A DNA stretch of 64,000 nucleotides from Microbacterium sp. 70-16 (GTDB taxonomy: Bacteria; Actinomycetota; Actinomycetes; Actinomycetales; Microbacteriaceae): assembly GCF_001898315.1 (NCBI RefSeq), contig NZ_MKTQ01000008.1, positions 1 through 64,000 on the forward strand. Reading direction: 5' to 3'. The notes below the pieces were generated by a model. It made no database searches. It had not been told where the DNA came from and was given only the letters and a program-made list of their open reading frames with translations. Position numbers and translations under genes: made by a program. This document shows positions 52,597-59,488 of the stretch, piece by piece (within the stretch, counting starts at the first letter, position 1; each line of letters opens with the position of its first letter).

Positions 52597-53277
52597 ATGC
52601 CCAGCATCGCCATCGTCGGAGCCGGCCCAGGTCTCGGCCGCTCGCTCGCCCACCTGTTCGGCAGCCACGGCTTCGACGTCGCACTCGTCTCGCGCAACCC
52701 CGACAAGCTCGCCGCCCTGCAGGGCGAGCTCGTCGCCGCGGGCATCAGGGCTGAGTCCTTCCCCGCCGATGCGGCGGATCCGAACGCGCTCGCCACAGCC
52801 CTCGCCGCTGCAGCCGAACGGTTCGGCGGCATCGACGTGCTCGAGTTCTCGCCCTACGCGGGGCTCGAGGTCGTCGCGCCCACAGACGCCACGGTCGAGA
52901 ACCTCACCCCCGCGCTCGAGGTCACCCTGCTCGGCGGCGTCGCGGCGATCCACGCCGTACTGCCCGGGATGCTCGAGCGTGGTGCCGGCACGATCCTCGT
53001 GACGACCGGCGGCGGGGCGATCACCCCCTACCCGATGCTTGCGACGGTCAACGCGGCGCAGGCGGGCCTGCGCAACTACGTGCACAACCTGCACCAGACC
53101 GTCGCCGACCGGGGCATCCATGCCGCGACCGTCGCCATCAATGTGTTCATCGGCGCCGAGGCCCCTGAGGGCGTGCCGCACCTGCACCCCGACGAGATCG
53201 CGAAGGTCTACTGGGACCTGCACACCCGTCGCGACCGCGTCGAGCAGCTCGTCACGAGCCACCCCGACGGGGTCTGA
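52597..53277 (+). CDS. SDR-fold protein lacking the catalytic Tyr and Lys
   Basis: A 226-residue Rossmann protein from MPSIAIVGAGPGLGRSLAHL, with AAGGGAG upstream. The dinucleotide motif is GAGPGLG. At the place of the YxxxK motif the sequence reads TVNAAQAG, so Tyr is Val and Lys is Gln; the preceding catalytic Ser position is Thr/Gly. It is also short for a classical SDR. It may be a non-classical reductase, an NAD-binding sensor or a partner of the HxlR regulator. All of these are inference. Confidence 0.8.
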   Translation: MPSIAIVGAGPGLGRSLAHLFGSHGFDVALVSRNPDKLAALQGELVAAGIRAESFPADAADPNALATALAAAAERFGGIDVLEFSPYAGLEVVAPTDATVENLTPALEVTLLGGVAAIHAVLPGMLERGAGTILVTTGGGAITPYPMLATVNAAQAGLRNYVHNLHQTVADRGIHAATVAINVFIGAEAPEGVPHLHPDEIAKVYWDLHTRRDRVEQLVTSHPDGV

Positions 53278-53306
53278 CGGGGGGCGGTCGGTCAGGCGGC
53301 CGGGGG

Positions 53307-54236
53307 TTAGCCCGCGGCGCCGGGCCCGGCCGGGCCGCTGGGTGCGTCCAGCCCGAGCAGCCCGCCCACGACGGATGCCACGGCATCAGCGACATCGAGC
53401 GCCGTGATCGGGCCGCCGCCGCGCGCCGCCGAAGCGGCCGCGGCGGCGTGCCCGTGCAGCAGCGCCGCCGTCGCCGCGAGGGGCCCGAGCGCATCGACGG
53501 CATCCGGCCCGGTCTGTCCCGAAAGCGGGTCGGATGCCGCGGCCACGAGCGCCCCGAGGATGCCACCCAGCACGTCGCCCGTCCCCGCGGTCGCGAGCCA
53601 GGTCGTGGGCGAGGCCACGACGAGAGTCTGTCCGCGCCGCGTCGCCACGATCGTGCGGGAACCCTTCAGAAGCACCGTCGCCCCGAGGGCGGCAGCCGTC
53701 TCGAGCGCCGCCGCGGCACGGGCCTCGTCGCCGACGAGCGCGTCTGCCGGCGCAAGCCCCGCCGCCGCGCGCAGGCGGGCGTGCTCACGATCGTGCGGCG
53801 TGACGACGACGGGCGCGCCACCGTGGCGACCCACGACCAGTTCGATCGCACCCGCGTCGACGACGACCGGCACGGGGCCACCCAGCACGGCGCGCAGCGC
53901 ATCAGCATCCACCCCGGCATCCGCCGCCTCGACCCCGCCGTGCTGGGCCGACATCGCGGGCATCCCCGAGCCGATGAGCCACGCTTGCACCCGCCCGTCC
54001 TCGGTCACGGTCTCGGGACGGCGGGCCAGAACCAGCGCGGTCGGGCGTTCGGGCCCGAGGTAGCGCACCATGCCGACGCCCGTCCGGTGCGCGGCCTCGA
54101 CGCCGAGGACGGCCGCACCGGGGTAGCGCTGCGAACCCGTGCGGACGCCGAGCACGCCTCGGGAATACTTGTCTTCGGTGGCGGTTGGCCTTCTCAGTAC
54201 CCGTGCCGCGTCGCGCATCGTCCACTCGAGCGTCAT
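53307..54236 (-). CDS. nnrD: ADP-dependent (S)-NAD(P)H-hydrate dehydratase
   Basis: Repairs damaged nicotinamide cofactors (NADHX, NADPHX). The 309-residue ribokinase-fold protein has SRGVLGVRTGSQRYPGAAVLG at the N-terminus (key part YSRGVLGVRTG), GSGMPAM, VVTPHDREHARL and the nucleotide-binding ATAGTGDVLGGILGAL. There is no fused epimerase (NnrE) domain, so it is the single-function form. A TAGGGT box ends 6 nt before the ATG (leaderless), 42 bp from the divergent OYE gene. Confidence 0.93.
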   Translation of the reverse strand: MTLEWTMRDAARVLRRPTATEDKYSRGVLGVRTGSQRYPGAAVLGVEAAHRTGVGMVRYLGPERPTALVLARRPETVTEDGRVQAWLIGSGMPAMSAQHGGVEAADAGVDADALRAVLGGPVPVVVDAGAIELVVGRHGGAPVVVTPHDREHARLRAAAGLAPADALVGDEARAAAALETAAALGATVLLKGSRTIVATRRGQTLVVASPTTWLATAGTGDVLGGILGALVAAASDPLSGQTGPDAVDALGPLAATAALLHGHAAAAASAARGGGPITALDVADAVASVVGGLLGLDAPSGPAGPGAAG

Positions 54237-54278
54237 GGCGTCACCCTACCCGCGTCACCGATCTGGAGCGTCTCCCGC

Positions 54279-55352
54279 ATGAGCCTGCTGTTCTCCCCGA
54301 TGGATCTCGCCGGCCGCACCGTGCGCAACCGCCTGTGGGTCGCGCCGATGTGCCAGTACTCGGCGACCGACGGTGTGCCCAACGACTGGCACCACGTGCA
54401 CCTCGCGCAGTTCGCCTCGGGCGGCGCCGGCGTCGTGATCGCCGAAGCGACGGCCGTCGTGCCCGAGGGGCGCATCTCGCCCGAAGACGTCGGTCTGTGG
54501 AACGACGCGCAGCGGGATGCCTGGGCGCCCATCGTCGCCGCCATCCGGGCGCGCGGCGCGATGCCGGGCGTGCAGCTCGCGCACGCCGGACGCAAGGCAT
54601 CCACCTGGTCGCCGTTCACGGGGCAGCGCGGTTCCGTGCCCGTGGACGCGGGCGGCTGGCAGACCGTCGCGCCGTCGGCTGTGGCGTTCGACGGCTTCGC
54701 CGACCCGGTCGCGCTGGATGTCGCGGGCATCGACGCCGTCGTCGAGGCGTTCGCCGCGGCGGCGGTCCGCGCGGTCGCCGCCGGGTTCGAGATGCTCGAG
54801 CTGCACGCGGCACACGGGTACCTGCTGCACCAGTTCCTGTCACCGCTGTCCAACCTGCGCGAGGACGAGTACGGCGGGTCGCTGGAGAACCGCGCGCGGC
54901 TGCTGCTGCGCGTCATCGACGCCGTGCGGGCGGCAGCGCCCGACGCGATCCTGACGGTGCGTCTGTCTGCCACCGACTGGGCCGAGGGCGGCTGGGATGC
55001 CGCGCAGACCTCGACGGTCGTGCGCTGGGCCGCCGAGCACGGCGCCGTGTTCTTCGACATCTCGTCGGGCGGGCTCGTCGCCCACCAGCAGATCGTCACC
55101 GGCCCGGGCTACCAGGTGCACCTGGCCGCCGAGGTGCGCGCGGCGGCGGGTGTCGCCGTCGGCGCGGTCGGCGAGATCACGACCGGCCCGCAGGCCGAGA
55201 GCGTCCTCGCCGAAGGCGATGCCGACGTCATCCTCGCGGGTCGTGAGTGGCTGCGCGACCCGCACTTCGCGCTGCGCGCCGCGACCGAACTCGGCGAGCC
55301 CGCCGCGGCCCCCTGGCCGCCGCAGTACGTCCGCGCCCGTCCCCGCGCATGA
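54279..55352 (+). CDS. Old Yellow Enzyme, YqjM-type NADH:flavin oxidoreductase
   Basis: FMN-dependent ene-reductase. The 357-residue protein starts MSLLFSPMDLAGRTVRNR, with TGGAGCG upstream. It has APMCQYSA (the regulatory Cys of the YqjM subgroup), HAGRKAST (key HAGRK), ELHAAHGYLLHQF with the His pair, SPLSNLREDEYGGSLENR and a C-terminal GREWLRDPHF. The frame is open for 800 bases upstream but that is antisense to nnrD. Physiological substrate unknown. Confidence 0.94.
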   Translation: MSLLFSPMDLAGRTVRNRLWVAPMCQYSATDGVPNDWHHVHLAQFASGGAGVVIAEATAVVPEGRISPEDVGLWNDAQRDAWAPIVAAIRARGAMPGVQLAHAGRKASTWSPFTGQRGSVPVDAGGWQTVAPSAVAFDGFADPVALDVAGIDAVVEAFAAAAVRAVAAGFEMLELHAAHGYLLHQFLSPLSNLREDEYGGSLENRARLLLRVIDAVRAAAPDAILTVRLSATDWAEGGWDAAQTSTVVRWAAEHGAVFFDISSGGLVAHQQIVTGPGYQVHLAAEVRAAAGVAVGAVGEITTGPQAESVLAEGDADVILAGREWLRDPHFALRAATELGEPAAAPWPPQYVRARPRA

Positions 55353-55383
55353 CCCCGGACGATCGCCCCGGCGCATAGCGCAC

Positions 55384-55427
55384 TGACCCCCGAGCCTGTC
55401 GCGACCCCCGAGCTTGTCGAGGGGTCA
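55384..55427. repeat. Paired GAGCYTGTCG repeats overlapping a gene end
   Basis: CCCCCGAGCCTGTCG (55387-55401) is followed by CCCCCGAGCTTGTCGAGGGG (55405-55424), the fourth copy of the family in this window. TGACCCC (55384-55390) and GGGGTCA (55421-55427) form outer arms. The right edge includes the stop codon of the CNNM gene at 55425. It may serve as a bidirectional terminator for the convergent genes. Confidence 0.8.
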
Positions 55428-56480
55428 GTACCCCCGCCGGGTCGCATCGTGCACTTCGCCGACGAGCTCCTCGATGATGTCCTCCAGGAACAGCACGCCG
55501 GTCGTGACGCCCTCGGCGTTGCGCACCTGCGCGAGGTGACGACTCGAGCGGCGCATGAGGGCGAGGGCATCCTCGAGGTCGGTCGATTCCAGCAGCGACA
55601 CCATGTGGTGGATCCGCTTGGACTTGATCGGTGCGGCGACCTTGTTCTCGGCATCCGCGCCTTCGGCGGCGCGCAGCACGTCCTTGAGGTGCACGTAGCC
55701 GATGGGCACGTCGGCGGCATCCACGATCACGTACCGCGAGAACCCGTGCTTGGCGACGGCCCGCTCGATCTCGTCGGGCGTCGTGATCTCGGGCAGCGTC
55801 ACCAACTGCGACAGCGGCACGGCGATGTCGCGCGCCTTCTTGTCGGTGAACTCGACGGCAGCCGTCACGGCACCCGACGCGTCGTCGAGCACGCCCTCGA
55901 TGCGCGACTGGTTCACAATTGTGGCGACCTCGTCCAGCGTGAACGTCGACGCGGCCTCGTTGCGCGGCTCGACGCGGAATAGCCGCACCGCGTGATTGGC
56001 AACCCAGTTCAGCGCAACGATGATCGGATAGAAGAGCTTCGACACCCACACGAGCGGCGTCGCGAGCATCAGCACGGCGCGATCGGGCAGCGAGAACGCC
56101 AGGTTCTTCGGCACCATCTCGCCGAACACGACGTGCAGGTACGACACGACGACGAGCGCGATCGCGAACGCGACCCCGCCGATGACGGCTTCGCTCCAGC
56201 CGGTGAGGCCCAGCGGCCCCTCCAGCAGGTGGTGGATCGCCGGCTCCGACACGTTCAGGATCAGCAGCGAGCAGATCGTGATGCCGAGCTGGCAGGTGGC
56301 CAGCATGAGCGTCGCGTGCTCCATCGCGTACAGCGCGGTCTTCGCCCCGCGCGACCCCTTCTCGGCGAGCGGTTCGATCTGTGAGCGACGGGCCGAGATG
56401 ACCGCGAACTCGGATGCCACGAAGAATCCGTTGAACGCGAGCAGCACGACCAGCCATGCCAGGCCTGCCCAGTCGCTCAT
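55425..56480 (-). CDS. CNNM/DUF21 membrane protein with CBS pair, short form
   Basis: A 351-residue protein: DUF21/CNNM membrane domain (about 1-190; FFVASEFAVISARRSQIE, LGITICSLL, GEMVPKNLAFSLP) followed by two CBS domains (KARDIAVPLSQLVTLPEITT; LLFLEDIIEELVGEV-type end). It stops right after the CBS pair and lacks the C-terminal CorC_HlyC domain carried by its neighbour. The family is linked to magnesium/cobalt export or homeostasis. It overlaps the next CNNM gene by 4 bp. Confidence 0.9.
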   Translation of the reverse strand: MSDWAGLAWLVVLLAFNGFFVASEFAVISARRSQIEPLAEKGSRGAKTALYAMEHATLMLATCQLGITICSLLILNVSEPAIHHLLEGPLGLTGWSEAVIGGVAFAIALVVVSYLHVVFGEMVPKNLAFSLPDRAVLMLATPLVWVSKLFYPIIVALNWVANHAVRLFRVEPRNEAASTFTLDEVATIVNQSRIEGVLDDASGAVTAAVEFTDKKARDIAVPLSQLVTLPEITTPDEIERAVAKHGFSRYVIVDAADVPIGYVHLKDVLRAAEGADAENKVAAPIKSKRIHHMVSLLESTDLEDALALMRRSSRHLAQVRNAEGVTTGVLFLEDIIEELVGEVHDATRRGY

Positions 56481-57805
56481 CGCCGCTCACCTCCCTCGAT
56501 CTCGGCCCCTTCCGGCAGCGGACGCGGGGTGAACTTCACGCGGTCGACGCGGCGACCGTCCATGCGCTGCACCTCGAGGATGCCGTCCTCGAGTTCGATG
56601 CTGTCGCCGACGGTGGGGATCCGCTCGAGCGTCGACATCACGAACCCGCCGACGGTGTCATAGACCTCGCCTTCGGGCACGCGGATGCCCGTGCGGTCGA
56701 GCACCTCGTCGGGGCGCAGCTCACCGGGGAAGATGACGGCGTCGGCGACGCGGACGACGCCGGCGCGGCTCCGGTCGTGTTCGTCGAGCACCTCACCGAC
56801 GATCTCCTCGACGAGGTCCTCGAGCGTCACGACGCCAGCGGTGCCGCCGTACTCGTCGACGACGATGGCCATCTGGTACCCACCGGCGCGCAGTTCGGAC
56901 ATCACGGCATCCAAGTGCACGGCCTCCGGCACGCGCAGCGGTTCTTCCGCGATCGCGGCGGCGGGCACTTCGGCGCGGCGGTCGCGGGGAACACTGACGG
57001 CCTGCTTGAGGTGCACGATGCCCGTGATGTCGTCCATCGAGTCGGCGTACACGGGGAACCTGCTGTGGCCGGTGCGGCGCGCGAGCTGGATGACATCCTC
57101 GACGCTGTCGCCGGCGGCGACCGCGTGGATCGACGGGCGCGGCGTCATGACATCCGCCGTCGTCAGCCGCGCGAAGGTCAGGGTGCGGTTCAGCAGCGAC
57201 GCGGTGTCCTGCTCGAGCACACCCGCGCTCGCGGAGCGCCGCACGAGACTCGACAGCTCGTCGGCCGTTCGAGCGCCCGACAGCTCCTCCTTGGGTTCGA
57301 TCCCCATGCTGCGCAGGATGGCGTTCGCACTGCCGTTGAGCACCGCGACGGCGGGGCGGAACACGGTCGTGAAGCCGACTTGGAACGGCATGACCAACTT
57401 GGCCGTCTGCCGCGGGATGGCCAGAGCGAAGTTCTTCGGCACGAGTTCGCCGAGGATCATCGAGAAGATCGTGGCGATCGCGATGGCGACGACCGTCGAG
57501 ATCGTGCGCGCGACGGCATCCGGTATGCCGCCCGCCGTGAACAGCGGGCTGAGCAGGTTCGTCAGCGCCGGTTCCATCGTGTAGCCGGTGAGCAGCGTCG
57601 TGAGCGTGATGCCCAGCTGCGCGCTGGAGAGGTGGGTCGACGTGATCTTCAGCGCGTCAATCGTCAGTGACAGCCGCGACTCGCCGGCGGCCTGGCGGGC
57701 TTCGAGGTCGGCGCGGTCGAGGTTGACGAGCGCGAACTCGCTCGCGACGAACAGGCCGGTACCAACGGTGAGCAGCAGCCCCACGCCCAACATGACGTAA
57801 TCCAT
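56477..57805 (-). CDS. CNNM/DUF21 membrane protein with CBS pair and CorC_HlyC domain
   Basis: A 442-residue protein: CNNM domain (TGLFVASEFALVNLDRADLE, LGITLTTLLTGYTMEP, GELVPKNFALAIPRQ), two CBS domains (RLTTADVMTPRPSIHAV; MAIVVDEYGGTAGVVTLEDL), and the C-terminal FAD-like CorC_HlyC domain (GELRPDEVLDRTGIRVPEGE, RVDRVKFTP). A GTG one codon before the ATG is an alternative start. With the short paralogue it forms a two-gene operon, perhaps a hetero-oligomer. Confidence 0.92.
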   Translation of the reverse strand: MDYVMLGVGLLLTVGTGLFVASEFALVNLDRADLEARQAAGESRLSLTIDALKITSTHLSSAQLGITLTTLLTGYTMEPALTNLLSPLFTAGGIPDAVARTISTVVAIAIATIFSMILGELVPKNFALAIPRQTAKLVMPFQVGFTTVFRPAVAVLNGSANAILRSMGIEPKEELSGARTADELSSLVRRSASAGVLEQDTASLLNRTLTFARLTTADVMTPRPSIHAVAAGDSVEDVIQLARRTGHSRFPVYADSMDDITGIVHLKQAVSVPRDRRAEVPAAAIAEEPLRVPEAVHLDAVMSELRAGGYQMAIVVDEYGGTAGVVTLEDLVEEIVGEVLDEHDRSRAGVVRVADAVIFPGELRPDEVLDRTGIRVPEGEVYDTVGGFVMSTLERIPTVGDSIELEDGILEVQRMDGRRVDRVKFTPRPLPEGAEIEGGERR

Positions 57806-57921
57806 CACATGTCACCCCCGCTCACGCGGGAGGAGGGTTGGTGGGGCGAACGTCTGCAACTGGGAGGGTCGTCCATTGTGCCGACGATTCTACGGCACCG
57901 CCGCCGAGATGCCGCCGTGTC

Positions 57922-59379
57922 CTACCAGCTGACCGGCAGGGCCTTGCCCTCTTCGTACCCGGCGGCGGACTGCAGTCCGACGGTCGCGCGCTCGTGGAAC
58001 TGCGCGACCGTGGATGCCCCGGCGTAGGTGAACGACGAGCGCACGCCCGACGTGATCATGTCGACGAGGTCCTCAACCGAAGGGCGCAGCGGGTCGAGGT
58101 AGATCTTCGACGACGAGATGCCCTCGGCGAACAGCTCCTTGCGGGCGCGCTCGTACGCGTCGAGGCGGCCGAAGCGGCCCTGAACGGCCTTCGTGGAGGC
58201 CATGCCCCACGACTCCTTGTACACGCGGCCGCCCTCATCGACCTGCAGGTCGCCCGGCGCCTCGATCGTGCCGGCGAACCACGAGCCGATCATGACGGAT
58301 GCCGCGCCGGCGGCGAGCGCCAGGGCGACGTCGCGGGGGTAACGCACTCCCCCGTCGGCCCACACGTGCGCACCCAGTTCGGCCGCCGCTTGCGCGGTCT
58401 CGAGCACGGCGGAGAACTGCGGGCGGCCGACGGCGGTCATCATGCGGGTCGTGCACATCGCGCCGGGGCCGACGCCGACCTTGAGGATCGAAGCACCCGC
58501 CTCGACGAGGTCGCGGGCTCCCTCGGCTGTGACGATGTTGCCGGCCGCGATCGGGATGCCGAGGTCGAGGCCCGCGACGGTGTCGAGCGCGCGCAGCATG
58601 CCCTCCTGATGCCCGTGCGCCGTGTCGACGACGAGCACGTCGACACCGGCTGCGACGAGGGCCCGCGCCTTCGCCGCGACGTCGCCGTTGATGCCGACCG
58701 CGGCGGCGACGATGAGCCTGCCGTCCGCGTCGACGGCGGGCCGGTACAGCGTCGCGCGCAGCGCGGTGCGCTGCGAGAGCGTTCCGACGAGGTAGCCGTG
58801 GTGCAGAACGCACACGATGTCGGCCTCGGTCGCGACGACCAGGTCGAACGCGTGGCGGGCATCGGTCACGTCGTCGGCGTCGATGGCGGCGGCGCGTCCG
58901 CGCGCGAGATCGCCCAGGCGGGCATCAGGCAGGGCCGTACCGAGCCGCGTCGCCGGCAGCACGCCGAGGATGTCGTCGACGTGCACTCGGTCGGATGCCT
59001 CGCGCACGACGACGATCCCGTGCCCGGTCGTCGCCGGCAGCAGCACCGCGGCGTCGGCGACAGTCGCCTCGGCAGGCAGCACGATGGGGGTGTCCCACCG
59101 CACAGGCTGGTCCTTGACCCAGCGGATCGCGGCATCGAGGTTCTGCAGCGGCATGTCCTGCGGCAGCACGCCGAGTCCGCCCCGTCGGGCGAGGGCAGCG
59201 GCCAGGCGCGGACCCGTGACGGAGTTCATGTTGGAGGCGACGAGCGGGATCGTGGCGGTCGAGCCATCCCCGGGCGACAGGTCGACGTCGAGGCGGCTCG
59301 TCACGGATGAATGCCGCGGAACCAGGAAGACATCAGAGTACGTCAGATCGACGGTGGGAGCCGGGCCGGAGAAGTGCAT
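57922..59379 (-). CDS. guaB1: GuaB1-type IMP dehydrogenase-related protein (probable GMP reductase)
   Basis: A 485-residue IMPDH/GMPR-superfamily protein with CBS insertion (about 95-210). The catalytic loop GVGPGAMCTTRMMT has its Cys near residue 310; VVDTAHGHQEGML and YKESWGMASTKAVQGR are also present. Actinobacterial GuaB1 is distinct from GuaB2 (true IMPDH); the mycobacterial member is described as a CBS-containing GMP reductase, so purine salvage is the likely role. A TACCGT box ends 6 nt before the ATG at 59379 (leaderless). Divergent from kgd. Confidence 0.9.
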   Translation of the reverse strand: MHFSGPAPTVDLTYSDVFLVPRHSSVTSRLDVDLSPGDGSTATIPLVASNMNSVTGPRLAAALARRGGLGVLPQDMPLQNLDAAIRWVKDQPVRWDTPIVLPAEATVADAAVLLPATTGHGIVVVREASDRVHVDDILGVLPATRLGTALPDARLGDLARGRAAAIDADDVTDARHAFDLVVATEADIVCVLHHGYLVGTLSQRTALRATLYRPAVDADGRLIVAAAVGINGDVAAKARALVAAGVDVLVVDTAHGHQEGMLRALDTVAGLDLGIPIAAGNIVTAEGARDLVEAGASILKVGVGPGAMCTTRMMTAVGRPQFSAVLETAQAAAELGAHVWADGGVRYPRDVALALAAGAASVMIGSWFAGTIEAPGDLQVDEGGRVYKESWGMASTKAVQGRFGRLDAYERARKELFAEGISSSKIYLDPLRPSVEDLVDMITSGVRSSFTYAGASTVAQFHERATVGLQSAAGYEEGKALPVSW

Positions 59380-59409
59380 GCGACCACGGTACCCACTGCA
59401 TTCCTGGGA

Positions 59410-59415
59410 TACCCT
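59410..59415 (+). promoter_or_regulatory. Candidate -10 box for kgd
   Basis: TACCCT in GGGATACCCTTGATGAATG, about 74 bp before the kgd start codon. An ATG lies exactly 6 nt after it (59422) in another frame and opens a 46-codon reading frame that runs 74 bp into kgd. Confidence 0.5.
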
Positions 59416-59488
59416 TGATGAATGTGTGCGTGTGGGCTGCACAGGCCCCGCACCGTGTGGACTTCATCGATGAAAGCAGGCGCATACC

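Noticed and set aside
52486..53262. In-frame upstream extension of the HxlR gene to 396 residues
   Set aside because: The extension is antisense to the SDR-like gene; the 137-residue product is the family norm.
53448..54278. In-frame extension of the Old Yellow Enzyme gene giving a 634-residue fusion
   Set aside because: The extra 277 codons are antisense to nnrD and lack a fold; the ATG at 54279 has its own ribosome site and gives the normal family length.
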